Origin: an uncultured Psychroserpens sp.
Lineage (GTDB): Bacteria > Bacteroidota > Bacteroidia > Flavobacteriales > Flavobacteriaceae
Direction: 5' to 3'
DNA: 64,000 bases
Assembly: GCF_947501425.1 (NCBI RefSeq)
Contig: NZ_CANMVN010000002.1
Location: 1-64,000 of the forward strand
Made by a program: the position numbers and the translations under genes. This document shows positions 42,800-51,914 of the stretch, in pieces (position 1 is the first letter of the stretch; the number at the start of each line of letters is the position of its first letter). Below the pieces are notes generated by a model that worked only from the letters and a program-made list of their open reading frames with translations, ran no database searches and was not told the DNA's origin.

Positions 42800-43106
42800 A
42801 TTGAATATTAAATTTTATATTTAATGGTATGTTGCATCCATTATGCCAAAACCTTATTAAACAAGATATTTCGGTTTTAACTTGTTGTTATTCTTGAACT
42901 CATCAAGTTCAGCAAAAATAATACAATTACCATATAAAACAAGGTGTTTTTTAAACACCACATACGAGATTACACATTCGTAAATTACAGCATACTCATG
43001 AACCTGGCATTGATAAAGCGGAAAAACTTATAAACACGAAAACGTTATAGTTTCTGGTAAATTTTATGACTTACAAGAGAATTTAGTATTTTTCAAAAAA
43101 AAATAC
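42800..43106. other. 307-bp intergenic region
   Basis: Non-coding and AT-rich between divergent genes. It contains two dyads: TGAACT (42895-42900) with AGTTCA (42906-42911), and GGTGTTT (42943-42949) with AAACACC (42953-42959). Neither is followed by a proper T-run. TATTTTTC near the 43107 start is one base from the -7 consensus. I see no tRNA, small RNA family or ORF here. Confidence 0.4.
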
Positions 43107-43844
43107 ATGAAACATATTTACTTATTCACATTACTGACAATTTTCTCTTTACCGCTTTTTGCACAGGAAACTGTAACATTTTCTGGCTATAATGGTTCAG
43201 GAAGCATCTTATCGGTTAATGCAACTTCTAATGTTAACCAAACCATTACAATTGTGTTCGAAGACACAGATATTATACAAAATTTTTATACCCAGTTTCA
43301 GAACTCAATATTTATGTACGGAGGTTTAGATACTGATGCTGGAGGGTTTCAAGGTGCGCCCGATTTTAATGATTTATCCAATCAGCCTGAACTAGTATTA
43401 ATTGATGCAGATAACAATGCACAACCAAACACCTATAGCATCACTATAAATCTTGCTCAACATTATGCTAGTGTACCAAATGGCACTACAGTTTATGGGC
43501 TTAATTTATTATTTCAGAATCAGTTTGGTGGTGGAGGAAACAACCAAACTTTAGACTTATATATTGATCTAGCTGATGCTCCAAAAGATGATACATTGAG
43601 TGTTTCTGAAGTTTTGGATTCAAATACAGTGTCGTATTTCAACAATACACTTACTTTGAATAATTTTCAGGGACCTACAGTAATTAGTGTATATGATGTT
43701 TCTGGTAAACGTGTAAAAAAGATAAACACTTTAAGTGATATGCAAAGGCAAACCATAAATCTGGAACTTCCAAATCCAGGGCTTTATATTGTTACGGTTG
43801 CCTCAGAATTCTCAACACAAACCTTAAAAATAATTTCGCGTTAA
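43107..43844 (+). CDS. Secreted protein with T9SS sorting domain
   Basis: A 245-residue protein with signal peptide MKHIYLFTLLTIFSLPLFAQ, a central beta-rich region of unknown fold (about residues 21-165) and a type A T9SS C-terminal domain (about 170-245) with VISVYDVSGKRVKKI, PNPGLYIVTV and TLKIISR. It should cross the outer membrane by the type IX system and be surface-attached or released. The cargo domain is unrecognised. A terminator follows. Confidence 0.82.
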   Translation: MKHIYLFTLLTIFSLPLFAQETVTFSGYNGSGSILSVNATSNVNQTITIVFEDTDIIQNFYTQFQNSIFMYGGLDTDAGGFQGAPDFNDLSNQPELVLIDADNNAQPNTYSITINLAQHYASVPNGTTVYGLNLLFQNQFGGGGNNQTLDLYIDLADAPKDDTLSVSEVLDSNTVSYFNNTLTLNNFQGPTVISVYDVSGKRVKKINTLSDMQRQTINLELPNPGLYIVTVASEFSTQTLKIISR

Positions 43845-43873
43845 TGTTAAAAAATAACCACTCAACTAAAATT

Positions 43874-43904
43874 ATGGCGATTGAACTTTCAATCGCCATT
43901 TTAT
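43874..43904 (+). terminator. Terminator after the T9SS cargo gene
   Basis: ATGGCGATTGAA (43874-43885), CT, TTCAATCGCCAT (43888-43899), then TTTATTTT. It is a long perfect stem; the hairpin loop must open beyond the two central bases. Confidence 0.8.
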
Positions 43905-43953
43905 TTTGAAAAACAATTATCTTTAAAATTGAATTATCCCTCTAAATTCAGAA

Positions 43954-44409
43954 ATGAAATATACTACAGAAATAAAGGTCAATGTTCCTTTGGACGAATT
44001 CATTAAAAAAATGGATAACGTTGAGAACTTAAAACATTGGCAGCGCGGACTCGTATCTGCTGAGCATATCTCAGGTGATCCTGGAGAACTAGGTGCTAAA
44101 ATGAAACTGTCTTATAAATTTGGTAAACGTAAAATGGAGCTTATTGAAACAATCACTAAACGAAACTTCCCAAATGAATTCCATGCCAATTACACCAGTA
44201 AGAGCGTGCATAATATTCAACAGAATTATTTTGAAAAAACAAATGATGGGTTTACAAAGTGGACATCTAACAGTGAATTTTTACCGCTTAATCTAGTCAT
44301 GCGAATCCTGCTTTTTCTAATGCCAGGAACTTTTAAAAAACAATCTTTAAAATACATGCAGGATTTTAAGAACTTTGCTGAAAACGGAACCTCAGTTAAT
44401 AATGCGTAA
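43954..44409 (+). CDS. SRPBCC (START/Bet v 1-like) family protein
   Basis: A 151-residue cytoplasmic protein with the SRPBCC helix-grip pattern: an N-terminal strand TEIKVNVPLDEFIKKM, WQRGLVSAEHISGDPGELG in the loop region, and a long C-terminal helix containing FKKQSLKYMQDFKNFAE. Family members bind hydrophobic ligands in a central cavity. No ligand can be named. It overlaps the next small gene by 8 nt. Confidence 0.82.
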   Translation: MKYTTEIKVNVPLDEFIKKMDNVENLKHWQRGLVSAEHISGDPGELGAKMKLSYKFGKRKMELIETITKRNFPNEFHANYTSKSVHNIQQNYFEKTNDGFTKWTSNSEFLPLNLVMRILLFLMPGTFKKQSLKYMQDFKNFAENGTSVNNA

Positions 44410-44638
44410 ACTAAAACTTATATGGGACTTTAGAGGTCCTGATGCTCTCAAAATTGCAGAGCACCACGAAAAGCATCTCAAAGACTATATTGCTATCGAG
44501 AATACAAACCTCAATATTACTGGATTTGAACAACTTAATGAACTACACAGCATTGCATTTATGGTGGTCACAGATGATGAAATGAAACCGATAAGAGATG
44601 CACTGAAACCTCATCGCGGACAATTATTTACGGAGTAA
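44402..44638 (+). CDS. Small conserved protein of unknown function
   Basis: A 78-residue protein from ATG 44402, inside the end of the SRPBCC gene. A longer frame from 44375 would add nine unconvincing residues. It begins MRKLKLIWDFRGPDALKIAEHH and ends ALKPHRGQLFTE, a pattern I recall from other flavobacterial hypothetical proteins. The length and fold are consistent with a small ferredoxin-like alpha/beta domain. Overlap suggests co-translation with the SRPBCC protein. Function is not known. Confidence 0.75.
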   Translation: MRKLKLIWDFRGPDALKIAEHHEKHLKDYIAIENTNLNITGFEQLNELHSIAFMVVTDDEMKPIRDALKPHRGQLFTE

Positions 44639-44771
44639 AACCGAACTGTTTTTTACCTTTAGTTGTCTGATACAGTGAATTGACATACTCACATGTACAA
44701 AAACAACTAAAAATCAAACCATTAACAGTTTGGCAAAACATTGTTAATTTAAATTGTCTTAAAATTGATGT

Positions 44772-45167
44772 ATGAATAAACCTTTCTCACTCATATTTTT
44801 CGGGTTTCTTGCTGTAATAATGAGCATTGGTACAAATGACAATGAACTTATTCCTTCAGAAATAAAACTCATATTTGGAGTTGTACTTATAGTTTACGGC
44901 ATCTACTTTATGAGCGTATCTTCTAATCAAAACACGACAACAAAATCGTTGCCTAAATCACTCAAAAAAAGTGGACGCTCATACATTTTTATGGCTTTAG
45001 GAATCCTGTTGCTTAAATCTCCAACTTTTCTCTATCCAGATGAATCCTATGCATGGAATATTGTTGTCATCTGCGTAACTATATTAGGCTTTGCATTTTT
45101 GTTTTATGGCTTAAACTTATTTCTGAAGGGTAAAAAAGATAAACGAGAAAGTGGTTCGATAGAATGA
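44772..45167 (+). CDS. Small membrane protein of unknown function
   Basis: A 131-residue protein with four hydrophobic segments (starting near residues 5, 33, 71 and 97) separated by short loops and ending in a basic/acidic tail. I do not recognise a family. It is separated by 133 nt from the gene before and 191 nt from the next. The latter gap includes a dyad at 45241-45257. Confidence 0.65.
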   Translation: MNKPFSLIFFGFLAVIMSIGTNDNELIPSEIKLIFGVVLIVYGIYFMSVSSNQNTTTKSLPKSLKKSGRSYIFMALGILLLKSPTFLYPDESYAWNIVVICVTILGFAFLFYGLNLFLKGKKDKRESGSIE

Positions 45168-45240
45168 AAATCCATACATACATACTAACTAATCTTACAC
45201 TATAACCTCCATCATTGTCGTAAAAATTTCACAAACCTAG

Positions 45241-45257
45241 TTGATGTATCACATCAA
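45241..45257. promoter_or_regulatory. Dyad TTGATGT-ATC-ACATCAA
   Basis: A perfect 7-bp inverted repeat with a 3-bp centre lies about 100 bp upstream of the gene at 45359. It resembles palindromes bound by Crp/Fnr-type dimers but has three extra central bases compared with TTGAT-N4-ATCAA. It could equally be a weak hairpin after the upstream gene. No T-run follows. Confidence 0.3.
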
Positions 45258-45358
45258 AAAACTATGCAACTTAGATTTAATTAATAACCAAGAATCTTGC
45301 GAACTCCGTTTCTTTTGCTAATTTTAGTTGCTCAGACACTTCAATAGGTACTCAACAT

Positions 45359-45811
45359 ATGAAAAGCATACTCTATACAATATTATTATTCATATGTTAC
45401 AATTGTTCAAGCCAAAATAAATCAATGACCGAAAAAGAATACTTAGAACACGGAAGATATATCTGGCAACACTATGTTCCAAAATCTGGGCAATCAGAGT
45501 TTGTACAGGGAGAACTACTGAGAGCTATAGAGAAATTACGTGATGAAGCGCACAGAAATGGAAATATAAACTTTAATGAAAAGTGCCATAGGATTCTCAT
45601 TTCATATTTAAGAGAAAAATTAACCGATGAACACTTATTTGACAACGCTACAATAAAAAAAATCAATAAAGATTTAGACCGATTAAGCATTGAAGATCAA
45701 CCCTATACTTACGATGATATTTATGACAGGATTGATAATCGAATTGTAGATTGGTATCTGTATTATGGAAACGACATCAAGCATGAGACAAACACTGATT
45801 TATACTGCTAA
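45359..45811 (+). CDS. Putative lipoprotein of unknown function
   Basis: A 150-residue protein with a lipoprotein-like N-terminus (LLLFICYNCSSQ). The mature part is strongly helical and charged, with no recognised motif. In sequence character it resembles its neighbour at 45822, and its stop lies 11 nt before that gene's start, so they are probably co-transcribed. Confidence 0.65.
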   Translation: MKSILYTILLFICYNCSSQNKSMTEKEYLEHGRYIWQHYVPKSGQSEFVQGELLRAIEKLRDEAHRNGNINFNEKCHRILISYLREKLTDEHLFDNATIKKINKDLDRLSIEDQPYTYDDIYDRIDNRIVDWYLYYGNDIKHETNTDLYC

Positions 45812-45821
45812 AAACAGATTT

Positions 45822-46526
45822 ATGAAACGAATTTTATGTCTTCTGATATTGATTTCAAACTCACTGAGTGCCCAAGAACTAAATGATAAATTATCCTCAG
45901 ATTATTGTCACTGCTTTAATAAAGGATCATTAGAGATTAACGGTGAAATCAATTACCAACTTCTTGAAGAGTGTTTGGTGTATGGATTAAAAAACAATGC
46001 CAAAGCTCTTGAACAAGTTGTACTTAAAGATGTTGACACCACTGGCTTTGACGAAGAGACCTACTACAAGTATGGTTACAAATATGGACGTGACTTGTTT
46101 GGCAACCTACAGGAACAACTCATAGACCAATGCGATTCGTATTATGAGTACGCTAAAAAACTGAATGCTACAATGCGACAAAGTTTTGTAAGGGATGCCT
46201 CAAAAAAAGCTTTAGATTCATTATCTGCATTAGTCGATAAAAACACAAGCAGTTTAGAATTACGAATGGAGCGTGGTTCTCAGCATTTGGGATTAAATGA
46301 TTTTAAATCGGCTAAAACTGATTTTAAACAATGTTTAGAACAAAATCCTGATTATTTTCCTGCACAATTCTTTCTGGCCTACACATATGATCTTGATGAA
46401 GATTTTGACAATGCTATTAAGGGTTATCAAGACATACTAGACAATGTGATTGACGTTGGAGCACTTAAAGATATGACCAAAATATATTTGGCAATTGTCA
46501 AACGTAAAAAGAAAGAACAAGACTAA
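45822..46526 (+). CDS. Secreted TPR-like protein
   Basis: A 234-residue protein from ATG 45822 (MKRILCLLILISNSLSAQ signal peptide). A longer frame from 45765 would put 19 residues ahead of the signal and overlap the upstream gene. The C-terminal third (about residues 150-225) looks like tetratricopeptide repeats: LELRMERGSQHLGLNDFKSA and YFPAQFFLAYTYDLDEDFDN. Several Cys residues (SDYCHCFNK, EECL, DQCDSY) lie in the first half. Function unknown. Confidence 0.72.
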   Translation: MKRILCLLILISNSLSAQELNDKLSSDYCHCFNKGSLEINGEINYQLLEECLVYGLKNNAKALEQVVLKDVDTTGFDEETYYKYGYKYGRDLFGNLQEQLIDQCDSYYEYAKKLNATMRQSFVRDASKKALDSLSALVDKNTSSLELRMERGSQHLGLNDFKSAKTDFKQCLEQNPDYFPAQFFLAYTYDLDEDFDNAIKGYQDILDNVIDVGALKDMTKIYLAIVKRKKKEQD

Positions 46527-46552
46527 ACTATACACATCTAACTAAAACTAAT

Positions 46553-47176
46553 ATGAGCTTAGAGCAAAAGCGTTTATCGAATTGTCCGAACTGTGGAAGT
46601 GAAGAACAACTTACATTTTATTCAAGTGTCAATGTTACCATTCAACCAGAATTGAAAACAAAAGTCATCAAAGGACAATTGAATGACAATACCTGTTCAA
46701 ATTGTAAAAAAAATATCAATGTTGTTTCTGGTTTTCTCTATCATGACATGCAAAATCAAATCATGATAAACTTTAAAACTGAAGACACAAACGACGACTC
46801 TGAAGGAATCTCTGGTTCAGAAATACTCAAAGACCTAAAAGATAAAGGCTATATCTATAGAGAGGTTTTTTCATATCCGAAACTTGTAGAAAAAATTCAA
46901 ATCTTCGATCTAAAATTAAACGATCAAATCATAGATAAAACTGCTGAAGGTCTAAAACTTATGCTTTCAGAATCGTTAAAGGCTACAGTGGAAGATCCTG
47001 AAGACTACAAAGTTAACATTCTGTTTAATTCAATTAAAAAAGGACTATTTAAAAAGAAGATCCAATACTACTTTTTTACACACCCAAGCCAGATGATGCA
47101 GATAGAATATGACTTTAAAAATTTAACCAAAGAGGATAGAATTAAATTATTTCAATTTGATAGCCTTAGAGATTAA
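46553..47176 (+). CDS. CpXC-domain protein
   Basis: A 207-residue cytoplasmic protein whose N-terminal part (residues 10-70) is a CpXC zinc-ribbon-like domain: CPNCGSEEQLTFYSSVNV with a second pair NTCSNCKK near residue 47. The remainder is an alpha/beta region with no motif I can name. CpXC proteins are widespread and uncharacterised. It belongs to the run of small plus-strand genes at 44-52 kb. Confidence 0.78.
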   Translation: MSLEQKRLSNCPNCGSEEQLTFYSSVNVTIQPELKTKVIKGQLNDNTCSNCKKNINVVSGFLYHDMQNQIMINFKTEDTNDDSEGISGSEILKDLKDKGYIYREVFSYPKLVEKIQIFDLKLNDQIIDKTAEGLKLMLSESLKATVEDPEDYKVNILFNSIKKGLFKKKIQYYFFTHPSQMMQIEYDFKNLTKEDRIKLFQFDSLRD

Positions 47177-47218
47177 TCATTTGATCAACAAAATCACTAA
47201 CTAAATACAATAATCATT

Positions 47219-47638
47219 ATGAATCCGATTCTTAAAAACATAATAGCAGTCGTTTTGGGCTGGTTTATTGGCAGTGTTGTCAATATGGGACTTATAGTTC
47301 TTGGTCATAGTATTTTTCCCATTGAAGGTGTAGATATTAATGACACAGCAGCACTTTCTGAAGTCATGCCAACTTTAGAGTATAACTATTTTATTTTTCC
47401 TTTTCTCGCTCATGCCTTAGGTACTTTTGTTGGCGCAACCATTGCTGGTATGATAGCTGCAAATCGTAAAATGACATTTGCAATGGTCATTGGTGGCTTA
47501 TTTTTTATCTTCGGAATAATAGCGCATAATATGATCTCAGGTCCAACATGGTTTACAGTCTTTGATCTCGTAGCAGCTTATATCCCAATGGCATGGCTTG
47601 GTGGAAAACTGGCCTTAAAACTGTCAAAAAAAGACTAA
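47219..47638 (+). CDS. Small membrane protein
   Basis: A 139-residue protein with four hydrophobic segments (starting near residues 6, 53, 82 and 107). GWFIGSVVNMGLI at the N-terminus and GTFVGATIAGMIAANR in the middle are Gly-rich helices typical of this uncharacterised family, which I know from other Bacteroidota without a defined function. It is 19 nt upstream of the SIMPL-domain gene. Confidence 0.72.
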   Translation: MNPILKNIIAVVLGWFIGSVVNMGLIVLGHSIFPIEGVDINDTAALSEVMPTLEYNYFIFPFLAHALGTFVGATIAGMIAANRKMTFAMVIGGLFFIFGIIAHNMISGPTWFTVFDLVAAYIPMAWLGGKLALKLSKKD

Positions 47639-47657
47639 TCTTAAACTACATACATTT

Positions 47658-48359
47658 ATGAGAGCACTATTTTTAATTATTTCAATTTTACTCTTTTCGG
47701 TAAGTCATTCACAAAACGAGATACAAAAAGAGCAACCGTTTATTGAAGTTATTGGTACAGCACAACAAGAGGTCATTCCAGATAAAATCTATATCGAAAT
47801 TATATTATCTGAAAAGGTCGTTAACAGAAAAAGTTACACTGTTGTTGAACAGGAAAACAATCTTAAAGCTAAACTAAACGCTCTAAATATTAGCTTGGAT
47901 CAATTAGCCTTATCTGACTCAAACTCTGAAATATTAAGACGACGTAGACGACAAACTGGTGTTAAGATTACTAAAGAGTATGTACTTTTGGTAAACACTT
48001 CCGAAGAGGTTTCCAATGTGTTTAGAGCACTTAAAAATATCAATATCAACGAGGCATCTATCTTAAAAACTGAGAATTCAAAAATTACAGATATCAGACG
48101 CGAAGTTCGTATAGCCGCTATAAAAGCAGCTAAAGAGAAAGCCGCTTACTTACTGGAGGCTATTGATGAAGAATTAGGACAACCTATGGAAGTTAGAGAA
48201 TACAATGTGAGTAATGGTAATAGAAGTAATTCTTCCATTATGGCGCAAAGTAATATCGCTCGATTTCAAAATACTAGTGATAGTTTTTTTGAAAATGATA
48301 TTGCCTTTGAAACCTTTACGGTTAAGTTTTCCTATTATATCAAATATGCCATAAAATAA
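47658..48359 (+). CDS. Secreted SIMPL-domain (DUF541) protein
   Basis: A 233-residue protein with signal peptide MRALFLIISILLFSVSHSQ. It continues FIEVIGTAQQEVIPDKIYIEI, the usual start of SIMPL/DUF541 periplasmic proteins (YggE/BP26 family), which tend to form ring-like oligomers and are linked loosely to oxidative stress. No function can be stated here. It is followed 2 nt later by the ketopantoate-reductase-like gene. Confidence 0.82.
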   Translation: MRALFLIISILLFSVSHSQNEIQKEQPFIEVIGTAQQEVIPDKIYIEIILSEKVVNRKSYTVVEQENNLKAKLNALNISLDQLALSDSNSEILRRRRRQTGVKITKEYVLLVNTSEEVSNVFRALKNININEASILKTENSKITDIRREVRIAAIKAAKEKAAYLLEAIDEELGQPMEVREYNVSNGNRSNSSIMAQSNIARFQNTSDSFFENDIAFETFTVKFSYYIKYAIK

Positions 48360-48361
48360 TT

Positions 48362-49258
48362 ATGAGTCCAAGAACTAAAATCGGTGTTTTAGGGATTGGA
48401 GCTATTGGTACAGTAATGGCTTATCAGCTACAGCGATTACCTTCACATGACATGTTCTATTTCAGTAGAACTAAAAAGAAGACTCTAAAACTAATAGTTG
48501 AAAGTCAACCTTTTGACATTCCTGTTGTAAGTAAAACAACTTCGGAAACTTTAAAACTCGATTGGTTGTTCATTTGTATTAAAGAGCATCAGTATCAAGA
48601 AGCTAAACATTGGTTTTCAAAACTCATCTCTCCTTCAACCAAAGTTGTCGTTATTAGAAACGGACTTAATTTAAAAGAACCCTTGCTTGATTTTTCAAAT
48701 GAAGATCAAATTCTAGAATGTCTGATCGATTGTCCTACTGAGCGGGATAAAAAGGGTTATTATAATTGCATCAAAATGCCAAAATTAATAGTTCCAAAAA
48801 GTGATCTAGCTTCAGAGTTCGAAACCCTCTTTAATCGCTCAGGAATAGAAATAACCCAATCCAATGATTTTAAAACAGATGCTTGGAAAAAGCTATTAGA
48901 AAGTGCAACCTTAGGTGCTGTTTTGTGTATTTATAATCGTACTTGTGAGATCTTCCAACTTAGCATAGCGAAACATCTTTATAGGAATCTAATGGAAGAA
49001 TCTATTAAAGTTGCAAAAGCCGATGGTGCAAAAATAGAAGAGAATTTCACTGATAAAATGATTAACAAATTAATGAATTACCCTAAAACCAAAGGGAGTT
49101 CTATGCTAACAGATTTGCGACAAGGCAAGCCGCTCGAGCTTGGTGCCAAAAACGGTATCATCTCCAAACTAGGAAAACAATATGGCATTGAAACTAGTAT
49201 AAATGACTGGATGATTAGAATTCTTGCAAAAACAAAAATAGAATCAAACTTATCTTAA
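48362..49258 (+). CDS. Ketopantoate reductase (PanE/ApbA) family protein
   Basis: A 298-residue NADP-binding protein: GVLGIGAIGTVMAYQL gives the GxGxxG Rossmann motif at residues 10-15, AWKKLLESATLGAV holds the conserved Lys near residue 178, and KGSSMLTDLRQGKPLEL is the signature in the C-terminal domain. PanE reduces 2-dehydropantoate to pantoate for CoA synthesis. Paralogues with other substrates are frequent and no other pan gene is nearby, so I withhold the symbol. Confidence 0.85.
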   Translation: MSPRTKIGVLGIGAIGTVMAYQLQRLPSHDMFYFSRTKKKTLKLIVESQPFDIPVVSKTTSETLKLDWLFICIKEHQYQEAKHWFSKLISPSTKVVVIRNGLNLKEPLLDFSNEDQILECLIDCPTERDKKGYYNCIKMPKLIVPKSDLASEFETLFNRSGIEITQSNDFKTDAWKKLLESATLGAVLCIYNRTCEIFQLSIAKHLYRNLMEESIKVAKADGAKIEENFTDKMINKLMNYPKTKGSSMLTDLRQGKPLELGAKNGIISKLGKQYGIETSINDWMIRILAKTKIESNLS

Positions 49259-49304
49259 CAATAAATCTTAACTTGGATACATCTAAATCATCAAAATAGT
49301 AGAT

Positions 49305-49688
49305 ATGAAATCTATAATTATTCTTTTTTCGCTTTTAATAAGTATAACGTCACCATTTAAAGATCAGGAACCTAATATTGATTTAGATCTTTTATGTTCT
49401 GGGAAGTGGAATATGGCATATGTCATTATGCAAAATGAGCGAATGGATTTGCCATCAGAAGGCGATCAGATTAGCTGGATGATATTTCATAAAGACGGAA
49501 AACATGAAGTTATGTCGTTTGGACGAAAGTTTGTTGGTAGTTGGGAATACCTCAAAGAAAGTAACGAAATTAGAATGACTGATCCTGGTGGTAGTGTAGA
49601 TCAGAAAGTAAAGAAGCTTACAAAAACCGAACTCATATTCATGTATAACTTGGGAGGTAGCGACGATATTATCGGACTAAAAAAATAG
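49305..49688 (+). CDS. Secreted lipocalin-like protein
   Basis: A 127-residue protein with a signal peptide (IIILFSLLISITSPFKDQ). The body has the pattern of lipocalin-like small proteins in Bacteroidota: LCSGKWNMAYVIM, then GSWEYLKESNEIRMTD and a final strand LIFMYNLGGSDD. It is a likely single beta-barrel with an unknown ligand. It ends 9 nt before the glycosyltransferase gene. Confidence 0.68.
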   Translation: MKSIIILFSLLISITSPFKDQEPNIDLDLLCSGKWNMAYVIMQNERMDLPSEGDQISWMIFHKDGKHEVMSFGRKFVGSWEYLKESNEIRMTDPGGSVDQKVKKLTKTELIFMYNLGGSDDIIGLKK

Positions 49689-49697
49689 CTGTTTACA

Positions 49698-51185
49698 ATG
49701 AAAAAATATCTTCCTATAATCCTCATACTCTCTCTTTTAAAATTCATTATACAATGGCTAGGCAATAGAAATTATGGTTTTCATCGTGACGAATTATTAC
49801 ACCTCTCTGTAAGCGAGCATATGGATTGGGGATATATGGAGTTTCCCCCACTAATTGCCGTATTTGGAAAACTATCCTATTGGTTGTTTGACTATTCATT
49901 GGTTGGTGTACGATTATTTCCAACATTAGCTGGAATTACAATTCTCATACTATGTTGTGCTATGGCAAAAGAACTTGGCGGAAAGTCGAAAGCTATCTTA
50001 CTTTCTGGTATTTGCGTATTGGCTTTTTTACCATTTTACAGAAATCACACCTTGTTTCAACCTGTTGCATTCGATCAACTCTTTTGGGCTTTAGGCTTTT
50101 ATTTCCTAATCAAATACATCAATACCAAACATAAAAAATTTCTGTTCCTGATTGGTCTTACACTCGGACTCGGACTCCTAAACAAATACACCATGTTTGT
50201 CTGGGCCTTTGGAATATTTATAAGCCTGTTCTTCTATCAAAAAGGAAATCTACTCAAAAGTAAATGGCTCTATATCTCCGCTGGCATTGGATTACTAGTG
50301 TTTTTACCAAATCTCATCTGGCAGATGCAACATGATTTTCCCTTGTTAAGTCATTTAGAAGCACTCAACGAAAACCAATTGGATGATATCAATCCGATGG
50401 ATTTTGCTCTAGACCAGTTAGAATTACCATTCACACTACTTATAAGCTTGATTGGTATTGCAGCACTATTAACAGATAAGTATTTAAAAAAATACAGAAG
50501 TATTGCTATAGCTGCTTTGGTAATTTTCTTTACCATGTGGATTTTAAATTCGAAATCGTATTATCTTTTTGCCATCTATCCTGTACTTTTTGCTGCTGGA
50601 GCTGTAAAAATCGAAGCCTTGCTCCACAAAAAACCTGTATGGATGTATGTGGTTTCTGCTAGTGTTATTCTCCCTGTACTCTATTTTATTCCAGACCTAA
50701 CACCTATTTTGCCTATTGAAACCTATGTGAGCTATGCGGATTTGGAAGAGAAAGATGGGCGAATCGAATTAACAGGTGATTACGCCGATATGTTTGGCTG
50801 GGAAGAACAAGTTAAACTAGTTGATAGTGTCTACCGGTCGTTGAGTGAGAAAGAGCAAAAAAATTGTGTGCTATGGGCAGAAAACTACGGTGAAGCTGGA
50901 GCCCTGAAGATTTTAGGAAAATCATATAACCTTCCTGATCCAATTAGTAGACATGGAAGTTTTTGGACTTGGGGATATGGCAATGAGAATGCTCATGTAT
51001 GGATTAGTTTAGGTAATGAAGAACCATCTGTAAACTATGTATTTGAAGAGGTAGAACTTGTTAAAATAATCACGCACAAATATGCCATTGGCGAAGAAAA
51101 TGGTATTCCTTTATATATCTGCCGAAAACCAAAAGTTGATATCAAACAATGGTGGAAAGATTATGAAGCTCATATATTTGATTAG
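49698..51185 (+). CDS. GT39/ArnT-type membrane glycosyltransferase
   Basis: A 495-residue integral membrane protein of the PMT/ArnT (GT39/GT83, PMT_2) superfamily. The N-terminal loop GFHRDELLHLSVSEHMDWGY carries the catalytic acidic residue expected after the first membrane helix, followed by about ten more segments and a soluble C-terminal domain from residue 340. Members use polyprenyl-phosphate sugars as donors. The acceptor is unknown here since no glycan locus is adjacent. Confidence 0.85.
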   Translation: MKKYLPIILILSLLKFIIQWLGNRNYGFHRDELLHLSVSEHMDWGYMEFPPLIAVFGKLSYWLFDYSLVGVRLFPTLAGITILILCCAMAKELGGKSKAILLSGICVLAFLPFYRNHTLFQPVAFDQLFWALGFYFLIKYINTKHKKFLFLIGLTLGLGLLNKYTMFVWAFGIFISLFFYQKGNLLKSKWLYISAGIGLLVFLPNLIWQMQHDFPLLSHLEALNENQLDDINPMDFALDQLELPFTLLISLIGIAALLTDKYLKKYRSIAIAALVIFFTMWILNSKSYYLFAIYPVLFAAGAVKIEALLHKKPVWMYVVSASVILPVLYFIPDLTPILPIETYVSYADLEEKDGRIELTGDYADMFGWEEQVKLVDSVYRSLSEKEQKNCVLWAENYGEAGALKILGKSYNLPDPISRHGSFWTWGYGNENAHVWISLGNEEPSVNYVFEEVELVKIITHKYAIGEENGIPLYICRKPKVDIKQWWKDYEAHIFD

Positions 51186-51211
51186 AACCAAACGTAATTT
51201 AAAATCAATTC

Positions 51212-51877
51212 ATGTTCAATTTATTTAAAAAGAAAGTACTCACGCGAAAAGAGCAAACCGAAAAGTTTCTCAAAAAAAAGGGAGTAAAGATCAATTATAA
51301 CCTTCCGCATATAGAATCAGATGAAGACACAACAATTAGATCCCCAAAGGACATTGCTCAAAGAGTCACAGTTCTGGCGGTTACTAATCTTGTTGCATTT
51401 AGTGCAATGACAGGAGATCAAGCCATAGAATATCTTAAGAGATATGACCTATGGAACTATGTAACTCCGGACGAAATAGAATTTTTAAATGATCCTACTG
51501 ATGAGAAAAAAAATCAGGAGTCATGGAAATGTGAAGGCATCTGGACCTTGTTATGGGCACTTAATGTTATAGATGACTTGGGTTTTCCGAATGAAATGTG
51601 TGATCTTAATACTATTCCGATAGAACACTATCCTATCAAACCTGATGAAGACCCTAATTTATTTATCAATGCCGCAAAAACCTCCAGAGCTAAAAAAGAA
51701 ATATTAGATGCCAACGATTTGTATTATCGTTTAGACTGGACCTGTGTGGATGCCAGAATAAATGGCTACGAATTAAAAGCGGTCAATCCTGGAGTTGTTT
51801 ATGAAAGGCATTATGCCTTGAATTGGCTTATTAACTATATGAATCAGGAATGGGATGATATTTCTTGCGACACTTAA
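51212..51877 (+). CDS. DUF4272-domain protein
   Basis: A 221-residue protein that I recognise as DUF4272 by the arrangement RSPKDIAQRVTVLAVTNLVAF, ESWKCEGIWTLLWALNVID and YYRLDWTCVDARINGYEL with a final VVYERHYALNWL. It is cytoplasmic with no signal and a basic N-terminus. Function is unknown in the family. It lies 26 nt after the glycosyltransferase gene. Confidence 0.8.
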   Translation: MFNLFKKKVLTRKEQTEKFLKKKGVKINYNLPHIESDEDTTIRSPKDIAQRVTVLAVTNLVAFSAMTGDQAIEYLKRYDLWNYVTPDEIEFLNDPTDEKKNQESWKCEGIWTLLWALNVIDDLGFPNEMCDLNTIPIEHYPIKPDEDPNLFINAAKTSRAKKEILDANDLYYRLDWTCVDARINGYELKAVNPGVVYERHYALNWLINYMNQEWDDISCDT

Positions 51878-51914
51878 ATAAAAAACTATCGTCAAATTAA
51901 TACAAAACTAGACC

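Noticed and set aside
42943-42959. GGTGTTT-TTT-AAACACC as a terminator
   Set aside because: It lies between divergent genes, so no transcript should end there, and no T-run follows. Possibly an operator, but there is nothing to support one.
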